From: Flavobacteria bacterium GWA2_35_26
Lineage (GTDB): Bacteria; Bacteroidota; Bacteroidia; Flavobacteriales; Flavobacteriaceae
Length of the DNA: 64,000 nucleotides
Direction: 5' to 3'
Assembly (NCBI GenBank): GCA_001800905.1
Contig: MGWH01000002.1
Coordinates: 372,001-436,000, forward strand
The position numbers and the translations under genes were made by a program. Shown here one piece after another: positions 26,785 to 36,325 of the stretch; position 1 is the stretch's first letter; every line of letters begins with the position of its first letter. The notes beneath the pieces were generated by a model. That model did not search any database and was not told where the DNA came from. It saw only the letters and a list, made by a program, of their open reading frames with translations.

Positions 26785-27420
26785 TTATCCTTTGTTACTC
26801 ATTGCAGAAAGCATTCCGCCATACACTGCATTCAATGACGCTATATTAGCAGTCATCGATTGCATTTGTTGTTTCAACATAGCTGCATTTTCAGCGATAT
26901 CTTTGTTAGCCTCAGCATTTACTGAAGCGCTCTCTAATTGTAATTTATACAAATTATTCAACGATTCCATTTGAGCAGCTGCTTTAGTCAATTCTTCGCT
27001 GTATTTTCTGGTAGACGCTAAAGAATCCACTGTAGGTGCAATCCCTTTTGCAGCTGATTCGAAATTTTTGATACTATTTCCTAAGCTAGCCATCAACTCT
27101 CCGTCGATTTTTGCTTCTTTCAACATAGTATCTAATTTTTGAGAAAGTAATCCATCAGCATCAGAAGCATCTGCTGTCTTTTTAGATTTTTGTTTAGCTT
27201 CTCCTCCTGCTAATTCTGGATAAACAAGTGTCCAGTCTAATTCTTCATCTGAATTATCAAATGCTGATAAAGCAAAAATAAAGGCTTCCGTTAGAAGTCC
27301 GACAACTAATAATTCACTTCCTCCAGTCCAGTGTTGTATCTTGAACAATGCTCCTACAATTACTACTGCCGCTCCCATTCCGTATGCGAAATTCATTACT
27401 TTTTTGCTAATTAATGCCAT
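26785..27420 (-). CDS. gldL: Type IX secretion/gliding motor protein GldL
   Basis: 211 residues. Two transmembrane helices (about 10-27 and 35-54) flank KIQHWTGG, and a cytoplasmic coiled-coil-rich tail follows. A membrane-embedded Glu (LLTEAFIFAL, about residue 49) is the residue proposed to carry protons in GldL. With GldM it converts proton-motive force into rotation that drives gliding and type IX secretion. It starts 22 bases after gldK. Confidence 0.96.
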   Translation of the reverse strand: MALISKKVMNFAYGMGAAVVIVGALFKIQHWTGGSELLVVGLLTEAFIFALSAFDNSDEELDWTLVYPELAGGEAKQKSKKTADASDADGLLSQKLDTMLKEAKIDGELMASLGNSIKNFESAAKGIAPTVDSLASTRKYSEELTKAAAQMESLNNLYKLQLESASVNAEANKDIAENAAMLKQQMQSMTANIASLNAVYGGMLSAMSNKG

Positions 27421-27442
27421 AACTATTAGTTTAAATTTAGTT

Positions 27443-28882
27443 TTATTTTTTTGCTTTTTTTACTATGTTTGATTTTGTTGTAGAAATTTTTTGAGTCCCC
27501 ATATAATCTTGAACCGTTCTGAATCCAATATAACTTCTAGCAGAATCTGCAAATTCATAATCTCTTGTCGCTACTTGTAGCATATAAGCTACGTCTTTCC
27601 AAGATCCCCCACGAACCACTTTTCTTTTATTTTTATTGTCATTAACGTTTGGGCTAATAGTAGAAACATATTCATAAGCCCCCTCATCATAAGATGTAGC
27701 AGTCCATTCAGCCACATTACCAGCCATATTGTACAAGTTATACCCATTAGGATCAAAAGATTTTGCTTCTACGGTATATAAAGCATTGTCTGCTGCATAA
27801 TCTCCTCTACTTGGCTTAAAGTTAGCCAAGAAACAACCTCTGTCGTTTTTAGTATAGGGTCCGCCCCAAGGATAAGTAGCAGACTGTAATCCACCTCTTG
27901 CGGCATATTCCCATTCAGCCTCCGATGGCAATCTAAATTTATTAACCAAATCTCTTTTTTTCTTTTTTGATTTGATATAGTTGTTTTTAAACATCGTTCT
28001 CCATTCACAAAAGGCAACTGCTTGTGAATGTTTAACTCCAACTACAGGATAGTCTCCATATGCTTTGTGCCAAAAATAATCATTATGCATTGGCTCATTA
28101 TACGAATAATTATAATCTTTAATCCAAACTGTAGTATCGGGATACACTTTAACTTGCTCAGTTCTAATAAAATCTTGTCTTTTACCTCCTTTAGATTTTG
28201 CAGCAGCTTGAAGATCCATCCATTTATAACTGAATTTCAATTTGTCAACATCAATAGTACGAATACCGTTAAAAGTTGCTTCTAATGGTACATACATCGA
28301 ATCCATAACCTCAGAATAGTACTCATCTGGGTATTTACTTGTTTCTTTTATTAATTTAATCTTTTGATTTAACTTTCTACCAGCATATTCGTTATCCCCA
28401 ACACCTACACTGTAATAATTATCATACATGTACTTATCATATGCTGTCATTTTTGTTGGATCAACATCATTAAACGCAAAATCTCCAATGCTTGCATTTT
28501 TACCACCATTTCCGTTGCCTCCCGCTTTTAAACCATTTAAATCAGCCAAAATTGCCAAACGCATACGGATGGTTGAGTCTTTTACCCATTCAACAAATTG
28601 TCTGTATTCATTATTGGTTATTTCTGTTTCATCCATGTAAAATGATGGAACAGTAACCGTTTTTGTAGTCGCATCCTCTTGTCCTGCTATATCTTGATCT
28701 GACTTTCCCATAATAAAAGAACCTCCAGTAACCAAAGTCATTCCATAAGGTTTTTCAGGATGCCATTTTGACTCCATCAACCTCTTTGAACCCTTCGAAC
28801 CGACTAATTCTCCTTTATCACCAGATTTTCCACAACTAAATAAAAGTGTAATAATTGCTGTAAATGCAATGAAATTCTTCAT
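27443..28882 (-). CDS. gldK: Type IX secretion/gliding lipoprotein GldK
   Basis: 479 residues from the ATG at 28882, chosen because it starts directly with the lipoprotein signal (lipobox LFSC); an ATG 33 bases further upstream adds a polar leader. The FGE-sulfatase-like fold spans about 40-460 (GGSFIMGKSDQD, ETEITNNEYRQFV, FRLPSEAEWEYAARGG, YNMAGNVAEWT, VVRGGSW, IGFRTV). GldK/PorK forms the outer-membrane-attached ring with GldN. It is the first gene of gldKLMN; a promoter candidate lies in the 106-bp gap upstream. Confidence 0.96.
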   Translation of the reverse strand: MKNFIAFTAIITLLFSCGKSGDKGELVGSKGSKRLMESKWHPEKPYGMTLVTGGSFIMGKSDQDIAGQEDATTKTVTVPSFYMDETEITNNEYRQFVEWVKDSTIRMRLAILADLNGLKAGGNGNGGKNASIGDFAFNDVDPTKMTAYDKYMYDNYYSVGVGDNEYAGRKLNQKIKLIKETSKYPDEYYSEVMDSMYVPLEATFNGIRTIDVDKLKFSYKWMDLQAAAKSKGGKRQDFIRTEQVKVYPDTTVWIKDYNYSYNEPMHNDYFWHKAYGDYPVVGVKHSQAVAFCEWRTMFKNNYIKSKKKKRDLVNKFRLPSEAEWEYAARGGLQSATYPWGGPYTKNDRGCFLANFKPSRGDYAADNALYTVEAKSFDPNGYNLYNMAGNVAEWTATSYDEGAYEYVSTISPNVNDNKNKRKVVRGGSWKDVAYMLQVATRDYEFADSARSYIGFRTVQDYMGTQKISTTKSNIVKKAKK

Positions 28883-28919
28883 ATAAATTTGCGTTATATA
28901 TTCTTTATTTTTCAATGTG

Positions 28920-28950
28920 TAAACCTATTTATTATTTTTATAAAATGCAA
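28920..28950 (-). promoter_or_regulatory. Candidate promoter of the gldKLMN operon
   Basis: On the minus strand ATTG (ending at 28948) lies 20 bases before TAGGTTTA (28927-28920), one mismatch from TAnnTTTG. The box is 37 bases upstream of the gldK ATG. It is A/T-rich sequence, so a chance match is possible. Confidence 0.4.
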
Positions 28951-28988
28951 TTTTTTTATTTTGTATGCTTTTTACTACACAAAGTAGT

Positions 28989-30140
28989 TTAAATACTATT
29001 TTTTCGTTGTGCCTTCCACCATCTTTCTGGCAATTCTTGATCGCAAGCAGCCAGATATTCTTCATGCGAACAGGGTAATAACGTGTTTCTTTTTAATTTA
29101 TTATTACCATTAATAATAAAGGGTATTTCTATCCACCATCGATCTGTTTTATCGCTTTTGTAAAAAATCAATTCTTCATCCTCTGAAGGAACTATGTATT
29201 TTAAATAATTCTCTCGACTCCCAAAAGGATATTCGTTGGAACGGTAATGATAGCCCTCGATAAAATACCAAATAATTTGAGCCATCAATACTGATTCTTG
29301 CTCCGTGTCGTTGTGATTAAAAATTCCAAATGAGGTCACCTTATCACTAATTCCAGCATATCTAGACAATGCACAAATTTCTTTTCCGTTAAACCCATTA
29401 GGTACAAAAGGAGTGAAATTTCCAGAATCTGATGATTTCACGGCATTCATATCAAAACTTACTACATCAGCATCCCGAAAAACTGGCTCTGCGATGGCAA
29501 TAGTATTGGAAACTTCTCCCAATCGATACGCATCAAAAAACAATTTCTCTACCAAATCAATTTCTTCTTGCGAATTGTAATAGGTTTGGTATCCAATGTT
29601 GCAGTAGTTAAATAAGTTGTTCGGTTCTTCAATCACTATTTTTGTCAAATAAGAAGAAGCTGAAACTACATCACTTTCTTTTCCAAAATCGAATTGACTA
29701 TCAACTGCCACCAGATTGACCATTTGCTCTAAATCGTCATAGGCTCTGTAAAGCGAGTAGGTCAAATCCTGAGATCCGCCAATTACAACAGGAATAATAT
29801 TATTTTTGATTAAACTAGAAGCCACTTTCTTTAAAGCAAAATAGGTATCTTCTATAGAATTTCCGGCCAAGATATTGCCAAAGTCAGCAATAGAAGCATC
29901 CCAATTTCCAGGATACAAACGGTACAATTCTTTTCGGATAGCCAACAAATCAATCTCCTGATTTCCATTGCTATTGCCTCGGTTTTCTAAAACCCCAATA
30001 ATTCCAATCGTTACTTTACTTACCTCAGGAAATGCTTCCGAAGTATGCAAAACAACTTTGCTTCCCAATTGCTGAGAAGACAATCCATTGATGTAATCAA
30101 TGATTTCAGAATCTAGTGGTGAAAGAAAATCAAATTCCAT
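28989..30140 (-). CDS. Arginase/formimidoylglutamase-fold protein with altered metal ligands
   Basis: 383 residues with the ureohydrolase order of motifs, each degenerate. The family GGDHS motif is GGSQD (121-125), DAHxD is DSQFD (147-151), and SxDxD is SFDMN (228-232). Two metal-binding His are therefore Gln and one Asp is Asn, so the binuclear Mn site is unlikely to be intact. Annotation pipelines often label it formimidoylglutamase, but the sequence argues for a non-catalytic or repurposed protein. It lies between topA (3 bases) and gldK (106 bases), and I recall this neighbourhood in other Flavobacteria, which hints at a role linked to cell-surface or gliding functions. That link is inference. 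Confidence 0.8.
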   Translation of the reverse strand: MEFDFLSPLDSEIIDYINGLSSQQLGSKVVLHTSEAFPEVSKVTIGIIGVLENRGNSNGNQEIDLLAIRKELYRLYPGNWDASIADFGNILAGNSIEDTYFALKKVASSLIKNNIIPVVIGGSQDLTYSLYRAYDDLEQMVNLVAVDSQFDFGKESDVVSASSYLTKIVIEEPNNLFNYCNIGYQTYYNSQEEIDLVEKLFFDAYRLGEVSNTIAIAEPVFRDADVVSFDMNAVKSSDSGNFTPFVPNGFNGKEICALSRYAGISDKVTSFGIFNHNDTEQESVLMAQIIWYFIEGYHYRSNEYPFGSRENYLKYIVPSEDEELIFYKSDKTDRWWIEIPFIINGNNKLKRNTLLPCSHEEYLAACDQELPERWWKAQRKNSI

Positions 30141-30143
30141 TTA

Positions 30144-32645
30144 TTATTTCTTTTTGGCAGTCGGCTTTTTCGCAGCAGCTTTTTTTGCTGGAGCCTTTTT
30201 AGCAGGTGTTTTCTTTGCAATCAGTTCTTGAACTTCTTCCAAAGTCAATTTGCTTGCATCTACGTCTTTGCTCAATTCAATTTTGATTTTACCTTTGGTA
30301 ATTACTGAACGTCCCCAGCGGGCTTTTTCAACAACTATTCCTTCAGCAGACCAATTGTGAATTACTTTATCTATATTTTTTTGCAATTTATCTTCAATCA
30401 ATTCTTCAATGTCTGATTGAGATAAGTTGTCAAAATTGTATTTCTTACTTACATTAATAAATAGACCATCCCATTTGATAAAAGCACCAAAACGACCCAC
30501 TCCTTTTTGCACACCCATACCTTTATAGATGGCAATTGGCGCATCAGCCTGAGCTTTTTCATCAATTAATTCTTGGGCTCTTTCCATAGAAACATCTAGA
30601 GGATCTTCACCTTTTGGCAAAGAAATAAACGCTGCGCCGTGACGTACGTATGGTCCGTAACGCCCATTGCTTACCTCAACTTCTTCTCCTTTGTATAGCC
30701 CTAAATTTTTAGGTAATAAGAACAAATTCAAAGCGTCTTCTAGACTGATGTTTCCTATATTCTGGTCGATTTTTAAACTCGCAAATTTCTTATTTTCATC
30801 TTCGGCATCACCAATTTGAGCCATCGGTCCAAATTTTCCTAAACGAACAGATACTGGTTTTCCTGTTGCAGGATCAGTACCCAAAATTCGTTCTCCACTT
30901 TCTCTATCGGCATTGGCCTCTACGTCTTTCACATTAGGGTGAAATTTATCGTAGAATTCCTGCATCATCTTGGCCCATTCAATATTTCCTTCGGCAATTT
31001 CGTCAAAATCTTGCTCTACTTTTGCAGTGAAATTATAATCTAAAATAGCCCCGAAATTTTTCACCAAGAAATCGGTAACAATGGTTCCTATATCTGTTGG
31101 TACTAATTTTCCTTTGTCAGAACCTGTATTTTCTTTTAAGACTTTCTCTCCTACTTTGCCAGATTGCAAAGTCAGTTGCGTATATTTTCTCTCTTGACCT
31201 TCTAAATTTCCTTTTTCAACATAATTTCTGTTGATAATAGTTGAAATCGTTGGCGCATAAGTAGATGGTCGTCCAATCCCTAATTCTTCTAGTTTTTTTA
31301 CCAAAGAAGCCTCAGTGTATCGTGCAGCGGCTCTCGAATATCTTTCGGTTGCTGTGATGAAATTATTGTCTAAGCGTTCGTTTACTTTTAGCGCAGGCAA
31401 CATTCCTTCTTGTTCCTCATCATCCTCATCATTACCTTCTAAATACACTTTCAAGAAACCTTCAAATAGCAATACTTCACCTGAAGCCGTAAACACTTCA
31501 CTATGATTGTTAGCTTCGATTTTCACATTAGTACGTTCCAATTCAGCATCACTCATTTGCGAAGCCAAAGTTCGTTTCCAAATCAAATCATACAAACGAG
31601 CTTGATCTCTATCAATATTCACCGTATGACGCGACATATCGGTTGGACGAATTGCTTCGTGAGCTTCTTGAGCACCTTTGCTTTTGTTAGCAAACGTTCG
31701 AGGTTTAGAAAATTCTTTTCCGTACGATTTAATGATCTCTGCCTGAGCAGCGTCCATGGCCTCTTTGGATAAGTTCACGCTATCGGTTCTCATATACGTA
31801 ATTAACCCTGCCTCATACAAACGTTGAGCCAATTGCATGGTAATTCCAACTGGAAGATACAATTTACGTGCTGCTTCTTGTTGTAAAGTTGAAGTGGTGA
31901 AAGGTCCGGTTGGGGATTTTTTTGTAGGTTTTGTTTCTAACTCTCCTACTTTATAGGTGGAAGCGATATTTTTTTGTAAAAAATCTTCCGCTTCTTTTTT
32001 AGTATTGAAATTTTTAGGCAATTTCGCTTTTACTGTTTTTCCGGCTTCGTTAGTAAACTCAGCAGCAACGGAATAACTAGCGACAGCTTTGAAGTTTTGT
32101 ATCTCGCGTTCGCGTTCTACGATCAAACGAACCGAAACCGATTGTACACGACCTGCTGAAAGTCCGCCCTTCACTTTCCTCCATAAAACTGGCGATAATT
32201 CATACCCCACTAAACGGTCTAAAACACGACGTGCTTGTTGGGCATTGACTAAGTTATAGTCAATTTCACGGGGATTATCAATTGCTTTAAGAATCGCTGT
32301 TTTTGTGATTTCGTGAAAAACAATACGTTTTGTTTTCTTTTTGTCTAATTTTAATTCTTCGGATAAGTGCCAAGAAATGGCTTCTCCTTCACGGTCCTCA
32401 TCGGAAGCCAACCAAACCATTTCGGCATTTTTTGACAAGGTTTTCAGTTTACTAACCAACGCTTTTTTGTCGGCAGAAACTTCATATTTAGGTTTGAAAC
32501 CATTTTCAACATCTACTCCAATTTCTTTGGAAGGCAAGTCGGCAATATGTCCATAACTTGATTCAACTTGAAAGTCACTTCCTAAAAATTTTTCGATTGT
32601 CTTAGCCTTTGCAGGTGATTCCACTATAACTAAATTCTTTGCCAT
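30144..32645 (-). CDS. topA: DNA topoisomerase I
   Basis: 833 residues. The N-terminal TOPRIM domain has E9 (VESPAKAKTIEKFLG) and SDEDREGEA at 81-89. The active-site tyrosine is Y284 in GLITYMRTDSVN. The central type IA core ends near 590 and is followed by C-terminal TopA repeats (ILGTDPATGKPVSVRLGKFGPM, VSNGRYGPYVRHG, GVGRFGAFIKWDG) without Cys zinc fingers. The tail is Lys/Ala/Pro rich (last about 25 residues), histone-like. It relaxes negative supercoils. A -7 box is 21 bases upstream. Confidence 0.97.
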   Translation of the reverse strand: MAKNLVIVESPAKAKTIEKFLGSDFQVESSYGHIADLPSKEIGVDVENGFKPKYEVSADKKALVSKLKTLSKNAEMVWLASDEDREGEAISWHLSEELKLDKKKTKRIVFHEITKTAILKAIDNPREIDYNLVNAQQARRVLDRLVGYELSPVLWRKVKGGLSAGRVQSVSVRLIVEREREIQNFKAVASYSVAAEFTNEAGKTVKAKLPKNFNTKKEAEDFLQKNIASTYKVGELETKPTKKSPTGPFTTSTLQQEAARKLYLPVGITMQLAQRLYEAGLITYMRTDSVNLSKEAMDAAQAEIIKSYGKEFSKPRTFANKSKGAQEAHEAIRPTDMSRHTVNIDRDQARLYDLIWKRTLASQMSDAELERTNVKIEANNHSEVFTASGEVLLFEGFLKVYLEGNDEDDEEQEGMLPALKVNERLDNNFITATERYSRAAARYTEASLVKKLEELGIGRPSTYAPTISTIINRNYVEKGNLEGQERKYTQLTLQSGKVGEKVLKENTGSDKGKLVPTDIGTIVTDFLVKNFGAILDYNFTAKVEQDFDEIAEGNIEWAKMMQEFYDKFHPNVKDVEANADRESGERILGTDPATGKPVSVRLGKFGPMAQIGDAEDENKKFASLKIDQNIGNISLEDALNLFLLPKNLGLYKGEEVEVSNGRYGPYVRHGAAFISLPKGEDPLDVSMERAQELIDEKAQADAPIAIYKGMGVQKGVGRFGAFIKWDGLFINVSKKYNFDNLSQSDIEELIEDKLQKNIDKVIHNWSAEGIVVEKARWGRSVITKGKIKIELSKDVDASKLTLEEVQELIAKKTPAKKAPAKKAAAKKPTAKKK

Positions 32646-32665
32646 ATCCCGTTTGTTTGTGACCG

Positions 32666-32673
32666 CAAAAGTA
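32666..32673 (-). promoter_or_regulatory. -7 promoter box of topA
   Basis: Minus strand TACTTTTG, exact TAnnTTTG match, 20 bases before the topA ATG. No -33 box recognised. The remainder of the 285-bp gap up to miaB is A/T rich with no gene seen apart from the miaB promoter. Confidence 0.55.
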
Positions 32674-32880
32674 TGGGATTTTTTTAAATTTTAAGATTTT
32701 TAAATTTTAAAAGTCAATTTTAAGGCTGAAAAACGTTTTTCACCGATTCAAAATTCTACTAATTCTAAACAAACTAGAAATCCTAGGTTTCCTCCTTTTA
32801 TAAAGAGTATATTTAATAAATGGATGCGTTTTCATTTTATAGGCACACTATAAAATACTGTTAAAAGTTCAACTGCCATC

Positions 32881-32912
32881 TTGTCATATTTCTTTAATTT
32901 GACTTATCTTTG
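32881..32912 (+). promoter_or_regulatory. Promoter of miaB
   Basis: TTG at 32881-32883, 21 bases, then TATCTTTG at 32905-32912 (exact -7 box), 18 bases before the miaB ATG. Confidence 0.7.
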
Positions 32913-32930
32913 CACTATTGAAAATGGAAA

Positions 32931-34376
32931 ATGGAAAAAGTAATTGAAGAAAGCAAACAAGGCGAAAGTCTCGTTTTAGAACATAAAAAAGAAAACACCA
33001 AAAAACTCTTTATAGAAAGTTATGGTTGTGCGATGAATTTCTCTGATAGTGAAATCGTAGCCTCTATTCTTTCGGATAATGGTTTTAATACTACCCAAAA
33101 CTTAGAAGAAGCCGACTTGGTTTTAGTCAATACCTGTTCTATTCGTGACAAAGCCGAGCAAACAATTCGCAAACGTTTAGAAAAATATAATGCCGTAAAA
33201 CGCATCAACCCGAAAATGAAAGTAGGTGTACTGGGCTGTATGGCTGAGCGTTTGAAAAGTCAATTTTTGGAAGAAGAAAAAATAGTAGACTTGGTTGTGG
33301 GCCCTGATGCCTATAAAGATTTACCCAATTTACTTGCCGAAGTAGAGGAAGGACGTGATGCTATCAATGTGATCCTTTCTAAAGAAGAAACCTACGGCGA
33401 TATTGCACCGGTTCGATTGATGAGTAATGGAATTACTGCATTGGTTTCTATAACCCGTGGTTGCGACAATATGTGTACGTTTTGCGTGGTGCCTTTTACT
33501 CGGGGTCGTGAACGCAGCCGTGAACCGCAAAGTATCTTAAAAGAAATTCAGGATTTGTGGGACAATGGCTTTAAAGAAATTACCCTTTTAGGGCAAAATG
33601 TAGATAGTTATTTATGGTACGGTGGCGGATTGAAAAAAGATTTTGAGAATGCCAGCGAAATGCAAAAAGCAACCGCTATTGGTTTTGACCAATTACTAGA
33701 AACAGTTGCGGTTACATTCCCAAAAATGCGCATCCGATTTTCGACCTCAAATCCGCAAGACATGCACGAAGAAGTACTTCATGTGATTGCTAAATATCCC
33801 AACATTTGCAAACACATTCACTTGCCTGTTCAATCTGGAAGTAATCGAATTCTAAAGGAAATGAATCGTTTGCACAGTCGTGAAGAATACATGACATTGA
33901 TTGACAAAATCAGAACTATTATACCCAACTGTTCCATTTCGCAAGATATGATTGCTGGTTTTCCAACGGAGAGTGAAGAAGACCATCAAGATACCTTGAG
34001 TTTAATGGACTATGTCAAATATAATTTTGGTTATATGTATTCGTATTCCGAACGCCCAGGCACATTAGCCGGACGCAAAATGAAAGACGATGTTACTGAA
34101 GAAACCAAAGCCAGACGTTTACAAGAAATTGTAGACTTACAACAACAACACGCTTGGTTTCGATCAGAAGAATTTATTGGGCAAACCGTGGAAGTATTAG
34201 TGGAAAAAGTATCTAAAAAATCAAAAGAAGAATTTTCAGGACGCAATTCACAAAGCATCACAGTGGTATTCCCTAAAGAAAATTATAAAATAGGTGATTT
34301 TGTCAATGTAAAAATTACTTCTTGCACCAGCGGAACTCTAAAAGGCGAAGCGGTTGGTTTAAGTGAAATGAATTAA
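32931..34376 (+). CDS. miaB: tRNA-2-methylthio-N6-dimethylallyladenosine synthase MiaB
   Basis: 481 residues. The UPF0004 domain has the auxiliary cluster cysteines C33, C69 and C103. The radical-SAM domain has the CxxxCxxC motif at C178, C182, C185 (RGCDNMCTFC). A C-terminal TRAM domain (about 410-475) binds tRNA. The enzyme methylthiolates i6A37 in tRNAs reading UNN codons. Conserved IAGFPTE and HLPVQSGS motifs fit MiaB rather than RimO. Confidence 0.96.
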   Translation: MEKVIEESKQGESLVLEHKKENTKKLFIESYGCAMNFSDSEIVASILSDNGFNTTQNLEEADLVLVNTCSIRDKAEQTIRKRLEKYNAVKRINPKMKVGVLGCMAERLKSQFLEEEKIVDLVVGPDAYKDLPNLLAEVEEGRDAINVILSKEETYGDIAPVRLMSNGITALVSITRGCDNMCTFCVVPFTRGRERSREPQSILKEIQDLWDNGFKEITLLGQNVDSYLWYGGGLKKDFENASEMQKATAIGFDQLLETVAVTFPKMRIRFSTSNPQDMHEEVLHVIAKYPNICKHIHLPVQSGSNRILKEMNRLHSREEYMTLIDKIRTIIPNCSISQDMIAGFPTESEEDHQDTLSLMDYVKYNFGYMYSYSERPGTLAGRKMKDDVTEETKARRLQEIVDLQQQHAWFRSEEFIGQTVEVLVEKVSKKSKEEFSGRNSQSITVVFPKENYKIGDFVNVKITSCTSGTLKGEAVGLSEMN

Positions 34377-34430
34377 TAAAATTAATTAGCGATTAACAAA
34401 AGAGATTGCTTCGTAGCTCGCAATGAAATT

Positions 34431-35693
34431 ATGGAAACAGTTCAATCAATAAAACAACGATTTGAAATTATTGGGAATGACCCAAAATTAAATCGCGCCA
34501 TAGAAAAAGCAATTCAGGTGGCTCCTACCGATATTTCGGTATTAGTAATCGGTGAAAGTGGGGTTGGAAAAGAAAGTATTCCAAAGATAATTCATTCCCT
34601 TTCGCATCGAAAACACGGAAAATATATAGCTGTCAACTGCGGAGCGATTCCCGAAGGAACTATTGATAGTGAACTTTTTGGACACGAAAAAGGGGCCTTT
34701 ACAGGCGCTACCAGTACACGTGAAGGCTATTTTGAGGTAGCCAATGGCGGAACTATTTTCTTAGATGAAGTAGGCGAATTGCCTTTAACCACTCAAGTGC
34801 GTTTGTTGCGTGTTTTGGAAAATGGCGAATTCATTAAAGTGGGTTCGTCCCAAGTCCAAAAAACCAACGTTCGAATTGTGGCTGCTACCAATGTGAATTT
34901 ATTCAACGCGATTGAAAAAGGGAAGTTTAGAGAAGACTTGTATTACCGTTTAAGCACAGTAGATATTGGCTTGCCACCTTTGCGAGAACGTAAAGATGAT
35001 ATTCATTTATTGTTTCGAAAATTTGCAGCTGATTTTGCTCACAAATACAAAATGCCAGCTTTAAAATTGGATGAAAATGCCGTTCAATTGTTACAGAAAT
35101 TTCGCTGGAGTGGTAACATTCGTCAGTTGCGCAATGTAGCCGAACAACTTTCGGTATTAGAAACCAATAGAGACATCACGGCTCTGACATTGCAATCCTA
35201 CTTACCTACCGAAGGTACACATTTGCCTTCTGTTATTAGCGACAAAAAAAGTGATAGTGATTTCAACACCGAAAGAGAAATTTTATACAAAGTACTTTTC
35301 GACATGAAAAGTGATTTGCATGATTTGAAAAAACTCACTTTAGAGTTAATGAAAAACGGCAGTTCGAAAGTACAGGAAACAAATCAAAATCTGATTAAGA
35401 AAATCTACGGTTCGCAAGAAAGCGAAAACGAAATTCATTTTGAAGAAACACCAAGGGCAGCCATTTTAAATACACCAAAAGAGGAAATAGAAGAATACGA
35501 CGACGAAGAGGATAACTATCTTTTTGCAGAAACGATTGAAGCTGAAGAAGAAATACTTAAATTAGAACAAAAGGAAATCGAAATGATCAAACGTTCTTTG
35601 GAGAAAAACAAAGGAAAAAGAAAAGCGGCAGCAGATGAATTGGGAATTTCAGAACGTACTTTGTATCGCAAAATAAAACAATTCGACCTTTAA
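34431..35693 (+). CDS. Sigma-54-dependent transcriptional activator without receiver domain
   Basis: 420 residues. It starts almost directly with the AAA+ domain: Walker A GESGVGKE (41-48), GAFTGA loop (88-93) for contacting sigma-54, Walker B GTIFLDEVGELP near 106-117. A Glu/Asp-rich linker (about 330-375) precedes a Fis-type HTH (about 380-420, KAAADELGISERTLYRKIKQF). No N-terminal sensory domain is present, so activity may be set by expression or by a partner protein. It lies between miaB and lptE in the same orientation. Confidence 0.92.
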   Translation: METVQSIKQRFEIIGNDPKLNRAIEKAIQVAPTDISVLVIGESGVGKESIPKIIHSLSHRKHGKYIAVNCGAIPEGTIDSELFGHEKGAFTGATSTREGYFEVANGGTIFLDEVGELPLTTQVRLLRVLENGEFIKVGSSQVQKTNVRIVAATNVNLFNAIEKGKFREDLYYRLSTVDIGLPPLRERKDDIHLLFRKFAADFAHKYKMPALKLDENAVQLLQKFRWSGNIRQLRNVAEQLSVLETNRDITALTLQSYLPTEGTHLPSVISDKKSDSDFNTEREILYKVLFDMKSDLHDLKKLTLELMKNGSSKVQETNQNLIKKIYGSQESENEIHFEETPRAAILNTPKEEIEEYDDEEDNYLFAETIEAEEEILKLEQKEIEMIKRSLEKNKGKRKAAADELGISERTLYRKIKQFDL

Positions 35694-35739
35694 TAATTAT
35701 CAATTGATTTTGAATATCTTTGGATTTTTAAACTAGAAA

Positions 35740-36243
35740 ATGAAAAACTTACCTTATTTATATCTTGTTTTAATCGCATTCACTTTTTCAAGTTGTTCCG
35801 TTTATAATTTTACAGGGACTGGAAAAATTGACGCTAAAACATTCCAAGTGAATTTTTTTCAGAATAATGCTGAATTAGTTGAACCAGGGATTGATCGTAC
35901 GTTTACCTTAACGCTTCAGGATTTAATCCAAAATCAAACCAATTTAAATTTGGTTAAAAACGGCGCTGATTTAACTTACGAAGGTGAAATTATTGATTAT
36001 AGAATTAGCCCAATGACAGCTACTGCTGACCAACAAGCTTCGCAAAACCGATTGAAAATAAGAGTCAATGTCCGTTTCACGAATAAAAAAACGGAGAAAG
36101 ACGACTTTGAAAAAGCATTCGAATTTTTTTATGATTATCCAGCTACAGCACAACTTAATGGTAGCACCTTAAATAAAGCTTTGGATGAAATTTTTGAACG
36201 AATTACACAAGACATTTTTAATGAATCATTAGCAAAATGGTAA
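35740..36243 (+). CDS. lptE: LptE-family LPS-assembly lipoprotein
   Basis: 167 residues with a lipoprotein signal (lipobox SSC, C19). The short LptE domain pattern is visible: Y-x-F-T-G near 22-26, FxVNFFQNNAxLVEPG, then L-x-L-x-G-x-I-x-D-Y-x-I. LptE plugs the LptD beta-barrel that inserts lipopolysaccharide into the outer leaflet. It is 46 bases after the sigma-54 activator and 82 bases before a TPR-like gene. Confidence 0.85.
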   Translation: MKNLPYLYLVLIAFTFSSCSVYNFTGTGKIDAKTFQVNFFQNNAELVEPGIDRTFTLTLQDLIQNQTNLNLVKNGADLTYEGEIIDYRISPMTATADQQASQNRLKIRVNVRFTNKKTEKDDFEKAFEFFYDYPATAQLNGSTLNKALDEIFERITQDIFNESLAKW

Positions 36244-36325
36244 TCTAAAATATTGATTTGTTTATTTGTGGATTCGTTGATTCGAATTAATTATACACAA
36301 AAAACCGAACAACCAAATACCCTAT

